Source: Hyphomicrobiales bacterium (GTDB lineage Bacteria > Pseudomonadota > Alphaproteobacteria > Rhizobiales > Rhizobiaceae). From it: a stretch of 35,547 nt of DNA. Below are positions 7,635 to 16,679 of this stretch, in pieces. The notes below the pieces were generated by a model. It was given only the letters and a program-made list of their open reading frames with translations. It did not search any database and had not been told where the DNA came from. The stretch covers positions 1 to 35,547 of the forward strand of contig UBJO01000038.1 of the NCBI GenBank assembly GCA_900465665.1, written 5' to 3'. The translations under genes and the position numbers were made by a program. The number at the start of each line of letters is the position of its first letter. Positions within the stretch are counted from its first letter, which is position 1.

Positions 7635-7652
7635 GCTTCTTTATGAAGAAGC
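7635..7652 (-). promoter_or_regulatory. Perfect hairpin in the leader of the small-gene/xerD/accA transcript
   Basis: GCTTCTT-TATG-AAGAAGC, 7-bp perfect arms, lies 9 nt upstream of the GGAG ribosome site of the 58-residue gene and 97 nt before the divergent aroK start. It could be a leader structure or an operator; nothing distinguishes the two. Confidence 0.4.
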
Positions 7653-7705
7653 GCGTTTGCAAGTGCAAGAAGCAGCTTTTGAACCATGATTCCCTTACCT
7701 CTGAC

Positions 7706-7734
7706 TTGACGCTACACCTGCATTTGTTGATACC
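7706..7734 (+). promoter_or_regulatory. Predicted promoter of aroK-aroB
   Basis: TTGACG (7706-7711), 17-nt spacer, GATACC (7729-7734). The -35 is strong, the -10 weak. It would start transcription about 10 nt before the GTG at 7750, giving a very short leader, or about 20 nt before the ATG at 7762. Confidence 0.4.
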
Positions 7735-7749
7735 GTTCGCAAACAAAGT

Positions 7750-8349
7750 GTGAATGGACCAATGAACGACCCAGTTCTGATCGTTGCCGATAGCCTGAGG
7801 GACAGAGCTCGTGCTGCGCTCGGTTCGCGCAATCTGATCCTCGTTGGTCTGATGGGCGCCGGCAAGTCGTCGGTGGGCCGCATCGTCGCCACCCAGCTGG
7901 GCATCCCCTTCATCGACAGCGATGCCGAGATCGAGCGCGTGTCGCGCATGTCGATCAGCGAGCTTTTCGCAGCCTATGGCGAGGACGAGTTCCGTGCGCT
8001 CGAGGGACGGGTGATGAAGCGGCTGCTGAAGGGCGGCCCGCGCCTCGTCTCCACCGGCGGCGGCGCCTTCATCAACGACCGCACCCGCAAACATATCAAG
8101 AGAGGCGGACTGTCGGTCTGGCTGAAGGCCGATCTCGACGTGCTCTGGGAACGCGTCAACAAGCGCGACACCCGCCCGCTGCTGAAGACCGAAAATCCCA
8201 AGCAGACGCTCGAAAACCTGATGAACGCAAGATACCCGATCTACGAGCAGGCCGACCTCACCGTCCTCTCGCGCGATGTGCGCAAGGAAGTGATGGCCGA
8301 CGAAGTGCTGAAAGCCGTGATCGACAGCAGAACCGAAAGTGCAGCCTGA
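7750..8349 (+). CDS. aroK: Shikimate kinase
   Basis: A 199-residue kinase that phosphorylates shikimate at the 3-OH with ATP in aromatic amino-acid synthesis. P-loop GLMGAGKS (33-40), the shikimate-binding FIDSDAEIE (54-62) with its Asp residues, FRALEG (about 82-87), and the STGGGAF loop (about 100-106) are all present, as is the lid-region Arg in RDTRPLL. Two starts are possible: GTG at 7750 and ATG at 7762, four codons later. Neither has a strong ribosome site, and the N-terminal 25 residues are a typical rhizobial extension in front of the P-loop domain. The TGA overlaps the aroB ATG by one base, so the two are translationally coupled. Confidence 0.95.
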   Translation: MNGPMNDPVLIVADSLRDRARAALGSRNLILVGLMGAGKSSVGRIVATQLGIPFIDSDAEIERVSRMSISELFAAYGEDEFRALEGRVMKRLLKGGPRLVSTGGGAFINDRTRKHIKRGGLSVWLKADLDVLWERVNKRDTRPLLKTENPKQTLENLMNARYPIYEQADLTVLSRDVRKEVMADEVLKAVIDSRTESAA

Positions 8350-9479
8350 TGAATGCGATTGCCGCCTCTGCCGAATGCAAGGTTCACGTGCCGCTGGGCG
8401 ACCGCGCCTACGACATCCTGATCGGCCCCGGCCTGATCGCGCGCGCCGGCGCCGAGATCGCCGCCCGCCTCAAGGGCCGCAAGGCCGCCATTATCACCGA
8501 CGAGAACGTCGCGCCGCTCTATCTCAACGCCCTGGTCGAGAGCCTGACGGCCTCGGGCATCGCCTCGTCTTCGCTGGTCTTGCCGGCTGGCGAAAAGACC
8601 AAGAGCTTCGAGCATCTGATCACCGCCTGCGACAAGGTTCTGGAAGCCCGCGTCGAGCGTAACGATTACGTGATCGCGCTTGGCGGCGGCGTCATCGGCG
8701 ACCTCTCCGGCTTCGTTGCCGGCATTATCAGACGTGGTGTCCGCTTCGTGCAGATCCCGACATCGCTACTGTCGCAGGTCGACAGTTCCGTCGGCGGCAA
8801 GACCGGCATCAACAGCCGCCACGGCAAGAACCTGATCGGCGTCTTCCACCAGCCGGACCTCGTGCTGGCCGATAGCGATGTTCTGAACACTCTCTCCGAA
8901 CGCGAATTCCGCGCCGGTTACGCCGAAGTCGCCAAATACGGCCTGATCGACAAGCCCGATTTCTTCGCCTGGCTGGAAAACAACTGGCAGTCCGTTTTCT
9001 CCGGCGGTTCAGCCCGCATCGAGGCGATCGCCGCAAGCTGCCAGGCCAAATCGGACGTCGTCGTCGCCGACGAGCATGAAAACGGCCAGCGCGCCTTGCT
9101 CAATCTCGGCCACACCTTCGGCCACGCGCTGGAAGCCGCGACCGCCTATGACAGCGGCCGTCTCGTTCATGGCGAAGGCGTTGCGATCGGCATGGTGCTC
9201 GCCCACGAATTCTCGGCCCGCATAAACCTCGCAAGCCCTGACGATGCAAAGCGCGTCGAGCATCACCTGAAGGAAGTCGGCCTCCCGACCCGCATGTCGC
9301 AAATCCCGGGCACGCTGCCGCCGGCCGAAGTGCTGATGGATGCGATCGCGCAGGACAAGAAGGTCAAGGGTGGCAAGCTCACCTTCATCCTCACCCGCGG
9401 CATCGGCCAGTCCTTCGTCGCCAACGACGTCCCGGCATCCGAAGTATTGAGCTTCCTCAAGGAAAAACACCCGCAATGA
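8349..9479 (+). CDS. aroB: 3-dehydroquinate synthase
   Basis: A 376-residue NAD- and metal-dependent enzyme converting DAHP to 3-dehydroquinate, the second shikimate-pathway step. Signatures: ITDENVAPLY, the NAD-binding ALGGGVIGDLSGFVA, the IPTSLLSQVDSSVGGKTGIN segment, the Zn ligands Glu in RAGYAEVAKYG and His in LLNLGHTFGHALE and HGEGVAIGM, and the basic KKVKGGKLTFIL near the C-terminus. Full family length. It starts on the last base of the aroK stop and its own stop overlaps the next gene by 4 nt (ATGA), so aroK, aroB and the CBS-domain gene form a tight operon. Confidence 0.97.
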   Translation: MNAIAASAECKVHVPLGDRAYDILIGPGLIARAGAEIAARLKGRKAAIITDENVAPLYLNALVESLTASGIASSSLVLPAGEKTKSFEHLITACDKVLEARVERNDYVIALGGGVIGDLSGFVAGIIRRGVRFVQIPTSLLSQVDSSVGGKTGINSRHGKNLIGVFHQPDLVLADSDVLNTLSEREFRAGYAEVAKYGLIDKPDFFAWLENNWQSVFSGGSARIEAIAASCQAKSDVVVADEHENGQRALLNLGHTFGHALEAATAYDSGRLVHGEGVAIGMVLAHEFSARINLASPDDAKRVEHHLKEVGLPTRMSQIPGTLPPAEVLMDAIAQDKKVKGGKLTFILTRGIGQSFVANDVPASEVLSFLKEKHPQ

Positions 9480-10786
9480 CCCTCGAAGGCACGCTGGCAT
9501 TTCTTTCCGCATATTGGCCGGAAATCCTTTCCATCGTGGCCCTCGTCCTCATGTCCGCCTTCTTCTCCGGCTCCGAGACGGCGCTGACCGCCGTTTCGCG
9601 CAGCCGCATCCATACGCTTGAGGCCAACGGCGAGGAACGCGCCGGCATCGTCCGCGAACTGATCGAACGCCGCGACCGGCTGATCGGCGCGCTGCTGATC
9701 GGCAACAACCTCGCCAACATCCTCTCGTCCTCGATCGCCACCAGCGTCTTCCTCGGCCTGTTCGGCAATTCCGGCGTGGCGCTCGCGACGCTCGCCATGA
9801 CGGTCATTCTCGTCATCTTCGCGGAAGTTCTGCCGAAGAGCTGGGCGATCTCGATCCCCGAGCGTTTCGCGCTCGCCGTCGCCTTCGCCGTCAAGGCCTT
9901 CGTCACCGTCGTCGGCCCGGTCTCCTCATTCGTCAATCTCATCGTCCGCTGGATTCTCGCCCGCTTCGGCATCAACCTGTCGCGCGAGGTGTCGATGCTG
10001 TCCGCCCACGAGGAGCTACGCGGCGCCGTCGATCTCTTGCATCGCGAGGGATCGGTCGTGAAGGCCGACCGCGACCGTCTCGGCGGCGTGCTCGATCTCG
10101 GCGAACTCGAGCTCTCCGATATCATGGTCCACCGCATGGCCATGCGCTGCATCAACGCCGACGATCCGCCGGAGGTGGTCGTGCGCACCATTCTCGACAG
10201 CCCGTTTACCCGCATGCCGCTCTGGCGCGGCACGACCGACAACATCATCGGCGTCGTGCATTCGAAGGACCTGCTCAGGGCGCTCGCCGAGCGCAACGCC
10301 GAGCCCGAACAGCTCGACATCATCAAGATCGCCCAGAAGCCGTGGTTCGTGCCTGACAGCACCAATCTCGAAGCGCAGCTCAACGCCTTCCTGCGCCGCA
10401 AGCAGCATTTCGCCGTCGTGGTCGACGAATATGGCGAGGTGCAGGGCATCGTCACGCTTGAAGACATCCTCGAGGAGATCGTCGGCGATATCTCCGACGA
10501 GCACGACATCGAAATGCAGGGCGTGCGCCAGGAGGCGGACGGCTCCGTGGTGGTCGATGGCAACGTGCCGATCCGCGATCTCAACCGCGCGCTCGACTGG
10601 CAGCTGCCCGACGAGGAAGCGACGACGATCGCCGGCCTCGTCATCCACGAATCCATGACCATTCCCGAAGAGCGCCAGGCCTTCACCTTCTACGGCAAGC
10701 GCTTCATCGTCATGAAACGCGACAAGAACCGCATCACCAGACTGCGTATCCGCCCGGCGGAGGAGAACGAAAACAACCCCGCCTGA
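9476..10786 (+). CDS. CNNM-type (DUF21) membrane protein with CBS pair, HlyC/CorC family
   Basis: A 436-residue inner-membrane protein. The N-terminal DUF21/CNNM transmembrane domain (about 1-195) has the family landmarks FFSGSETALTAVSRSRI, NNLANILSSSIATSVF and FAEVLPKSWAI, with three to four hydrophobic helices. Then come two CBS domains (about 215-335) that normally bind adenine nucleotides, and a CorC_HlyC domain (about 350-430). Relatives include MpfA and YfjD/CorB, implicated in magnesium export or tolerance. 'Hemolysin' in old annotation is historical. It overlaps aroB by 4 nt, an arrangement common in rhizobia with no obvious functional link to aromatic synthesis. Confidence 0.92.
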   Translation: MTLEGTLAFLSAYWPEILSIVALVLMSAFFSGSETALTAVSRSRIHTLEANGEERAGIVRELIERRDRLIGALLIGNNLANILSSSIATSVFLGLFGNSGVALATLAMTVILVIFAEVLPKSWAISIPERFALAVAFAVKAFVTVVGPVSSFVNLIVRWILARFGINLSREVSMLSAHEELRGAVDLLHREGSVVKADRDRLGGVLDLGELELSDIMVHRMAMRCINADDPPEVVVRTILDSPFTRMPLWRGTTDNIIGVVHSKDLLRALAERNAEPEQLDIIKIAQKPWFVPDSTNLEAQLNAFLRRKQHFAVVVDEYGEVQGIVTLEDILEEIVGDISDEHDIEMQGVRQEADGSVVVDGNVPIRDLNRALDWQLPDEEATTIAGLVIHESMTIPEERQAFTFYGKRFIVMKRDKNRITRLRIRPAEENENNPA

Positions 10787-10860
10787 TCTCCCGTCATCAC
10801 CTTGTCACCCATTGCGCGCTGCGGGAGGAGCCCGGCGAGCAGCATCATTATGGATTTGAT

Positions 10861-11334
10861 ATGTTTGATCTTCTCTGGCGCTCGATCGCCATCGGCATCG
10901 GCGCCACCATTCTCATGGACATCTGGTCGATCGCGCTTGCCAAGGGCGCAATACCGAATTGGGGACCGCCCGGCCGCTGGCTCTGGCATCTCTTCGCCAA
11001 GGGCACCGTCTTTCACGACGATATCGGCAAGGCCGAACCCTATAAGCATGAAGTGGCGCTCGGCTGGGTCTTCCATTACGCCGTCGGCATCATCTACGGC
11101 ATCATGCTGGTGATCCTGACCGGCCCTTACTGGCTGATTGCGCCGACCTTCCTGCCCGCATGGATCTGGGGCATCGTCACCATCGCCGGCGGCTGGTTCC
11201 TGCTGCAGCCGGGCCTCGGCATCGGCTGGGCGGCATCGAAGACGCCGAACCCCAACAAGGTCCGCTTCCTCGGCCTCGTCGCCCACACCGTCTTCGGCTT
11301 CGGCCTCTATGCGACGGCACTTCTGATTCGTTAG
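10861..11334 (+). CDS. DUF2938-family membrane protein
   Basis: A 157-residue integral membrane protein with about four hydrophobic helices (roughly 5-27, 68-88, 92-118 and 132-156). The pattern of a first helix containing an Asp (GATILMDIW), the WGPPGRWLWHL segment, and GWVFHYAVGIIYG matches DUF2938. The family's function is unknown to me. It follows the CNNM gene by 74 nt on the same strand. The ribosome site is weak (GGAT 6 nt upstream); a GGGAGGAG at 10822-10829 is too far away. It converges on bolA. Confidence 0.85.
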   Translation: MFDLLWRSIAIGIGATILMDIWSIALAKGAIPNWGPPGRWLWHLFAKGTVFHDDIGKAEPYKHEVALGWVFHYAVGIIYGIMLVILTGPYWLIAPTFLPAWIWGIVTIAGGWFLLQPGLGIGWAASKTPNPNKVRFLGLVAHTVFGFGLYATALLIR

Positions 11335-11354
11335 AGGCGCCCGCCATCCTTGCG

Positions 11355-11393
11355 AAACCGCCGCACCGCGCCCATATGACGCGGTGTCGGTTT
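11355..11393. terminator. Bidirectional hairpin between DUF2938 gene and bolA
   Basis: Arms 11355-11370 and 11380-11393: AAACCG and CACCGCG pair with CGCGGTG and CGGTTT across a small internal loop (CCG opposite T), with a 9-nt apical loop. Thirteen pairs lie between two convergent stops, a good site for shared termination. Confidence 0.55.
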
Positions 11394-11673
11394 ACCAGCG
11401 CACCGGCTCTCCGGGCGCCGCCGGCTCCACCGCCAGCGCATGCAACCCCGCATCCAGTTCAGGTTTCAAAAGCTCCGTGATCGCCCGGTGACGCGCCAGC
11501 CGTGTCATGCCGGCAAACGACGCGGAGATGATCCTGACCCGCATATGGGTCTCGCCTTCCCCTGTAACGTCAGGGTGATGGCCGGCATGCAGGTGGCTTT
11601 CGTTGATGACATCAAGCCGCTCCGGCGCGAATGCCGCGGTGAGCTTTTCTTCGATGGAGGATTGAACTGTCAT
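11392..11673 (-). CDS. bolA: BolA-family protein
   Basis: A 93-residue protein of the BolA/IbaG fold. These proteins partner with monothiol glutaredoxins to ligate or deliver [2Fe-2S] clusters and influence iron regulation and envelope shape genes. Core features: an N-terminal helix (IEEKLTAAF), the ESHLHAGH beta-loop, THMRVRIISASFAG, and the helix RLARHRAITELLKPEL with the conserved His. The loop is unusually His-rich (HLHAGHHPD). The in-frame ATG at 11736 would add 21 residues unlike the family; the 11673 start fits better although its ribosome site is weak. It diverges from the J-domain gene with 105 nt between start codons. Confidence 0.9.
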   Translation of the reverse strand: MTVQSSIEEKLTAAFAPERLDVINESHLHAGHHPDVTGEGETHMRVRIISASFAGMTRLARHRAITELLKPELDAGLHALAVEPAAPGEPVRW

Positions 11674-11778
11674 GAGCCGATCTTGCTGCCTTGAGAAAAA
11701 GGTTCCCACCAAGCCAGCAACATTCCCGTTTGTCAATTCTTGTCCTCACCCATTCTGAGCCCCATAATTAGCGCCGTC

Positions 11779-12393
11779 ATGAGACTTGATTCCAAATATT
11801 TCGATCGCATCCGCACCCGCCGCAAACGCGAGCAGGAACCCGAACAGGCTCCCCCGTCCTGTCAGTGGGACGGCTGCGACAAGAAAGGCGTGCATCGCGC
11901 TCCCGTCGGACGCAATGCCGAGGGGCAGTTCTTTCTCTTCTGCTTCGAGCACGTCAAAGAGTACAACAAGGGCTATAACTATTTCTCCGGCCTCTCGGAC
12001 GGAGAGATCGCGCGCTACCAGAAGGAAGCGATCACGGGCCACCGCCCGACCTGGACCGTCGGCGTCAACAAGTCGGCCAAGGATAGCCCGATCCAGTCGG
12101 ATATCCGCTCCGGCGCCTATACGCGGGTTCGCGATCCCTTCGGCTTCGTCAAGGAAAACAAGAGCAGCGGCCCGCGCTTTCCCGAGCAACGCAAGCTGAA
12201 AAGCCTGGAAGCCAAGGCATTCGACACGATGAATCTCGCGGCCAACGCCACATCGTCCGAGATCAAGAGCCGATACAAGGAACTGGTGAAGAAACACCAT
12301 CCGGATGCAAACGGCGGCGACCGCGGTTCCGAGGAGCGCTTCCGCGCCGTGATCCAGGCCTATCAATTATTGAAGCAGAACGGTTTTTGTTAA
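11779..12393 (+). CDS. C-terminal J-domain protein with an N-terminal Cys/His cluster
   Basis: A 204-residue DnaJ-like cochaperone. The J domain is at the C-terminus (about 147-204), with the HPD motif at 174-176 in KKHHPDANGG, the reverse of classical DnaJ, and there is no Gly/Phe region or DnaJ zinc finger. The N-terminal half carries C28-x4-C33, His39, Cys55 and His58, which could bind a metal. It presumably stimulates an Hsp70 ATPase for specific clients. A TTG start at 11740 is possible in frame, but the ATG at 11779 begins the basic N-terminus MRLDSKYFDRIRTRRK and is preferred. It is commonly found between bolA and cobS in rhizobia. Confidence 0.9.
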   Translation: MRLDSKYFDRIRTRRKREQEPEQAPPSCQWDGCDKKGVHRAPVGRNAEGQFFLFCFEHVKEYNKGYNYFSGLSDGEIARYQKEAITGHRPTWTVGVNKSAKDSPIQSDIRSGAYTRVRDPFGFVKENKSSGPRFPEQRKLKSLEAKAFDTMNLAANATSSEIKSRYKELVKKHHPDANGGDRGSEERFRAVIQAYQLLKQNGFC

Positions 12394-12701
12394 TTCCCGT
12401 CCTTGCTCTTGGTCTTCAATCGGGTATGGTCCAAATCGGCTGAGGCCGCAGGCAACCGCGGCACCTTTTTCCGCGTTTGTCTCACAGGCGCCTCGGCCAC
12501 TTCCGGACGCGGCGTTTCTTGTCCGGGACTATCGTCAAGAATGCTCGCAGGCGGTGATTTGATCGCCCCCGAGGTTTCGTTTCAGTCCCGGAGAAGCATC
12601 GCCGACGTTCAGACATGAGCGCGTGGGATACCACAACGCCATGATCGCGAAACGAGCTGAGACAGTATGGCAGGGTGTCGGCCACCCGCCTTGGAGACAT
12701 G
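12394..12701 (+). other. Gene-free stretch before cobS; possible structured leader
   Basis: No convincing gene. It holds a perfect 9-bp inverted repeat, TCCGGGACT (12522-12530) and AGTCCCGGA (12584-12592), enclosing 53 nt that contains a smaller GGCG/CGCC hairpin. I looked for a cobalamin riboswitch B12 box and did not find one. The cobS promoter must be here but I cannot place it. Confidence 0.5.
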
Positions 12702-13694
12702 ATGAGCAAGATTGACCTTGATATCTCGGAACTTCCGGACACCACCGTTTCGGTCAGGGAGGTCTTCGGCATCGATTCCGACATCCGCGTTCCGGCCTAC
12801 AGCCAGGGCAGCGCCTATGTTCCGGATCTCGATCCCGACTATCTCTTCGATCGCGAAACCACGCTCGCCATCATTGCCGGCTTCGCTCATAACCGCCGCG
12901 TGATGATCTCCGGCTACCACGGCACCGGCAAGTCCTCGCATATCGAGCAGGTCGCCGCTCGCCTGAACTGGCCGTGCGTGCGTATCAACCTCGACAGCCA
13001 CGTCAGCCGTATCGATCTCGTCGGCAAGGACGCCATCGTCGTCAAGGACGGCCTGCAGGTCACCGAATTCAAGGACGGCATCCTGCCCTGGGCCTACCAG
13101 CACAATGTCGCGCTCGTCTTCGACGAATACGACGCCGGCCGCCCTGACGTCATGTTCGTCATCCAGCGCGTTCTGGAATCCTCCGGCCGCCTGACGCTGC
13201 TCGACCAGAGCCGCGTCATCCGCCCGCACCCGGCCTTCCGCCTGTTCGCCACCGCGAACACGATCGGCCTCGGCGACACGACCGGCCTCTATCACGGCAC
13301 GCAGCAGATCAACCAGGCGCAGATGGACCGCTGGTCGATCATCTCGACGCTGAACTACCTGCCGCACGAGCACGAAGTGAACATCGTCGCCGCCAAGGTG
13401 AAGAGCTTCGGCAAGGACAAGAACGGCCGCGATACCGTCTCCAAGATGGTCCGCGTCGCCGATCTCACGCGCGCCTCCTTCATGAATGGCGATCTCTCGA
13501 CCGTCATGAGCCCACGTACCGTCATCACCTGGGCCGAGAATGCCGAGATCTTCGGTGACCTCGCCTTCGCCTTCCGTGTCACCTTCCTCAACAAGTGCGA
13601 CGAACTGGAGCGTCCGCTGGTTGCCGAGCACTATCAGCGCGCCTTCGGCGTCGAGCTGAAGGAAAGCGCCGCCAACATCGTCCTGGAGGCCTGA
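12702..13694 (+). CDS. cobS: Aerobic cobaltochelatase subunit CobS
   Basis: A 330-residue AAA+ ATPase (MoxR-like). With CobT it forms the ring that drives CobN to insert Co2+ into hydrogenobyrinic acid a,c-diamide in oxygen-dependent B12 synthesis. Walker A GYHGTGKS (71-78), Walker [12 protein letters not shown] (Asp141, Glu142), a sensor-1 segment in [14 protein letters not shown], and [11 protein letters not shown] are evident. N-terminal [16 protein letters not shown] matches the Pseudomonas denitrificans type. Start: two adjacent ATGs occur; GGAG (12693-12696) is 5 nt from the second, so 12702 is preferred over 12699 or the upstream GTG at 12675. cobT follows after 12 nt. cobN is not in the window. 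Confidence 0.96.
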   Translation: MSKIDLDISELPDTTVSVREVFGIDSDIRVPAYSQGSAYVPDLDPDYLFDRETTLAIIAGFAHNRRVMISGYHGTGKSSHIEQVAARLNWPCVRINLDSHVSRIDLVGKDAIVVKDGLQVTEFKDGILPWAYQHNVALVFDEYDAGRPDVMFVIQRVLESSGRLTLLDQSRVIRPHPAFRLFATANTIGLGDTTGLYHGTQQINQAQMDRWSIISTLNYLPHEHEVNIVAAKVKSFGKDKNGRDTVSKMVRVADLTRASFMNGDLSTVMSPRTVITWAENAEIFGDLAFAFRVTFLNKCDELERPLVAEHYQRAFGVELKESAANIVLEA

Positions 13695-13706
13695 GGCTAA
13701 CGGATC

Positions 13707-15608
13707 ATGGCAGCGCGTGGTGACAATTCGAAAGCAAAGCCCGGTGCACCCGTCGACGTGGAGCCGCTGCGCCGGGCGATAACCGGCAGCGTGCGCGCGA
13801 TCGCCGGCGACGGCGAGGTCGAGGTGACCTTCGCCAACGAGCGGCCGGGCATGACCGCCGAGCGCATCCGCCTGCCGGAACTCTCCAAGCGCCCGACGAT
13901 GCATGAGCTTGCGGTGACCCGCGGGCTCGGCGATTCGATGGCGCTGCGTCTCGCCTGCCATGACGAGAAGGTGCACGCGACGATGGCGCCGCAGGGCTCC
14001 GACGCCCGCGCCATCTTCGACGCCGTCGAGCAGGCGCGCGTGGAATCGATCGGCGCGCTGCGCATGGAAGGCGTCGCCAGTAATCTGCGCTCGATGACGA
14101 CGGAAAAATACGCCAAGGCCAATTTCTCCGGCATCGAACGCCAGGAAGACGCACCCGTCGGTGAAGCCGTCGCCATGATGGTGCGCGAAAAGCTGACCGG
14201 CGAGAAGCCGCCGGAATCCGCCGGCAAGGTGCTCGATCTCTGGCGCTCCTTCATCGAGGACAAGGCCGGCAAGGATCTCGAGAACCTGACCGGCGTCATC
14301 AACGACCAGCAGGCCTTCTCCAAGGTCATCCGCAACATGCTCACGGCCATGGAAATGGCCGAGGAGTATGGCGACGACGACAGCGATCCTGACTCTGACG
14401 ACCAGCAGGATGAGGAAGACAAGCCGAGCGGCGAAGACCAGAACGACGACGATGTCGAGGACGACGCCGGCTCGGATGCCGCCCCCGTCGAGGACAGCGA
14501 AGTCGCCGACGAGCAGATGGAGGACGGCGAGACTGAAGGCGCCGAGATCTCCGACGACGACATGCAGGAAGAGGGCGAGGACGACAGCGAGACGCCGGGC
14601 GAAACCCGCCGTCCCAACACGCCCTTCGACGACTTCAACGAGAAGGTCGATTACCACGTCTTCACCGAGGAGTTCGACGAGACGATCACCGCCGAGGAGC
14701 TGTGCGACGCCGCCGAGTTGGAGCGCCTGCGCGCCTTCCTCGACAAGCAGCTCGCCCATCTCCAGGGCGCCGTCGGCCGCCTCGCCAACCGCCTGCAGCG
14801 CCGCCTGATGGCGCAGCAGAACCGCTCCTGGGACTTCGACCTGGAAGAGGGCTATCTCGATCCGGCCCGCCTGACGCGCCTGATCATCGATCCCACCCAG
14901 GCGCTCTCCTTCAAGAAGGAGCGCGACACGCAGTTCCGCGATACGGTCGTGACGCTGCTGATCGACAATTCCGGCTCCATGCGCGGCCGCCCGATCACGG
15001 TTGCCGCCACCTGCGCCGACATTCTCGCCCGCACGCTGGAGCGCTGCGGCGTCAAGGTCGAAATCTTAGGCTTCACCACCAAGGCCTGGAAGGGCGGACA
15101 GGCGCGCGAACAGTGGCTGGCAAACGGCAAGCCGCAGACGCCGGGCCGCCTCAACGACCTGCGCCACATCATCTACAAGTCCGCCGACGCTCCATGGCGC
15201 CGCTCGCGCACCAATCTCGGCCTGATGATGCGCGAAGGCCTGCTCAAGGAAAACATCGACGGCGAGGCGCTGATGTGGGCGCACAATCGCCTGATCGCGC
15301 GGCGCGAGCAGCGCAAGATCCTGATGATGATCTCCGACGGCGCGCCGGTCGACGATTCGACGCTGTCGGTCAATCCGGGCAACTATCTGGAGCGCCACCT
15401 GCGCGCGGTCATCGAACGCATCGAGACCCGCTCTCCGGTCGAGCTGCTTGCCATCGGCATCGGCCACGACGTCACGCGCTACTATCGCCGCGCCGTCACC
15501 ATCGTCGATGCCGACGAACTCGCAGGCGCCATGACCGAACAGCTTGCCTCGCTCTTCGAGGACCAGGCGGCGCAACCGCGCGGCGGACGTGCCCGCCGAG
15601 CCGGCTGA
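13707..15608 (+). CDS. cobT: Aerobic cobaltochelatase subunit CobT
   Basis: A 633-residue partner of CobS. An N-terminal CobT domain (about 15-215) is followed by a very acidic low-complexity linker (219-300, mostly Asp/Glu/Ser) and a C-terminal von Willebrand A domain with the MIDAS motif DNSGSMRG (420-427), plus downstream SRTNLG and [11 protein letters not shown] metal-coordinating segments. The VWA domain binds Mg2+ and docks on the large chelatase subunit CobN, while the acidic linker likely gives flexibility. It starts 12 nt after cobS and its stop is 6 nt before the next gene, indicating one transcript. The long opposite-strand frame across it is a codon-bias artefact. Confidence 0.96.
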   Translation: MAARGDNSKAKPGAPVDVEPLRRAITGSVRAIAGDGEVEVTFANERPGMTAERIRLPELSKRPTMHELAVTRGLGDSMALRLACHDEKVHATMAPQGSDARAIFDAVEQARVESIGALRMEGVASNLRSMTTEKYAKANFSGIERQEDAPVGEAVAMMVREKLTGEKPPESAGKVLDLWRSFIEDKAGKDLENLTGVINDQQAFSKVIRNMLTAMEMAEEYGDDDSDPDSDDQQDEEDKPSGEDQNDDDVEDDAGSDAAPVEDSEVADEQMEDGETEGAEISDDDMQEEGEDDSETPGETRRPNTPFDDFNEKVDYHVFTEEFDETITAEELCDAAELERLRAFLDKQLAHLQGAVGRLANRLQRRLMAQQNRSWDFDLEEGYLDPARLTRLIIDPTQALSFKKERDTQFRDTVVTLLIDNSGSMRGRPITVAATCADILARTLERCGVKVEILGFTTKAWKGGQAREQWLANGKPQTPGRLNDLRHIIYKSADAPWRRSRTNLGLMMREGLLKENIDGEALMWAHNRLIARREQRKILMMISDGAPVDDSTLSVNPGNYLERHLRAVIERIETRSPVELLAIGIGHDVTRYYRRAVTIVDADELAGAMTEQLASLFEDQAAQPRGGRARRAG

Positions 15609-15614
15609 TCGCCT

Positions 15615-16670
15615 ATGAAGCAATCGGCTCCGGCGTTCCGAACCCGTTTCGCTGGAGCCCTCTTGCTGGCCGCCTCGCTTGCGGCCGGCACATCCGCCCT
15701 GGCCGAGACGCCGGCGGCGGAAGTGAGAAGCAGCATCATCTCGAACTTCAAGATCGGCTCCGACGCGAAGCGCTTCGGGCCCTTCGAATTCGTCGGCGGC
15801 CTGGAAATGGTCTCCCCCAACCGCCTCTTCGGTTCGCTGTCGTCCATCCGTTTTCGCGATGACCAGAAGCATTTCGTCGGTGTCCTCGATACCGGCCACT
15901 GGATGACCGGCCGCATCGAACGCGGCGCGGACGGCAGCCTGAGTGGGCTTGCCGATGTCGAGATCACCCCGATGCGCGACCGCGTCGGCAAGATCCTGGA
16001 AGGCAAGGCATTGATGGATGCCGAGGGCGTCGCGCTGAAGGACGGCAAGGTTCTGGTCTCATATGAACAGTTCCACCGCGTCGATCTCTATCCCGATCCC
16101 GGTTTCGAGACCTCGCGCGCGCTCGACACGCTCCCCATCCCCTTCGAGAAAAAACAACTGCGCGCCAATCGCGGCTTCGAGACGATTGCCGTCTCGCCGG
16201 CATCGAGCCCGCTCAAAGGCGGCACGCTGATCGTCGCCGAGCGCAGCCTTGACGATGACGGCAACGCCTATGCCGCGATCCTGGACGGACCGCTGAAAGG
16301 TAAGCTGGCGCTTGCCCATTACGGCGACTTCGACGCCACCGACGGCGCCTTCCTGCCGAATGGCGACCTCCTGCTGCTGGAGCGCCGTTTCAACATGGCT
16401 GAAGGCATCGGCATGCGCATCCGCCGCATCAAGTCGGCCGATATCAAGCCCGGCAGCGTCATGGATGGCGAAATATTGATCCAGGGCGATTTCGGCTACC
16501 AGATCGACAACATGGAAGGTCTCGACACCTTCACTGCCGCCGACGGCAGCACCCATGTCATTCTCGTCTCCGACGACAACCACTCGATTCTCCAGCGCAA
16601 CCTGATGCTGGAGTTCAAGCTGGACGAGCGGCGGCCCGGCCCATCGGCCGACACCGCCGCCTCGCATTAA
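15615..16670 (+). CDS. Secreted esterase-like/phytase-like protein (PF13449 type)
   Basis: A 351-residue exported protein. The signal peptide covers about residues 1-30 (Arg-containing n-region, a hydrophobic ALLLAASLAAG core, cleavage near ALA-E). The mature part shows the repeated beta-propeller-like landmarks of the 'esterase-like activity of phytase' family: EFVGGLEMVSP, DAEGVALKDGKVLVSYEQ, RGFETIAVSP, DNMEGLDTF and SDDNHSILQRNLMLEFKL. Activity in this family is poorly established; no serine-hydrolase GxSxG is visible. It begins 6 nt after cobT, so it is probably co-transcribed with the cobaltochelatase genes, a linkage seen in rhizobia with no known reason. The stop is 9 nt from the convergent SDR stop. 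Confidence 0.85.
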   Translation: MKQSAPAFRTRFAGALLLAASLAAGTSALAETPAAEVRSSIISNFKIGSDAKRFGPFEFVGGLEMVSPNRLFGSLSSIRFRDDQKHFVGVLDTGHWMTGRIERGADGSLSGLADVEITPMRDRVGKILEGKALMDAEGVALKDGKVLVSYEQFHRVDLYPDPGFETSRALDTLPIPFEKKQLRANRGFETIAVSPASSPLKGGTLIVAERSLDDDGNAYAAILDGPLKGKLALAHYGDFDATDGAFLPNGDLLLLERRFNMAEGIGMRIRRIKSADIKPGSVMDGEILIQGDFGYQIDNMEGLDTFTAADGSTHVILVSDDNHSILQRNLMLEFKLDERRPGPSADTAASH

Positions 16671-16679
16671 GAGAGCGCG

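Noticed and set aside
12403..12618. 71-codon frame after the J-domain gene
   Set aside because: No ribosome site, no family resemblance, and atypical composition.
12394..12701. Cobalamin riboswitch before cobS
   Set aside because: No B12-box sequence could be found; only unrelated inverted repeats are present.
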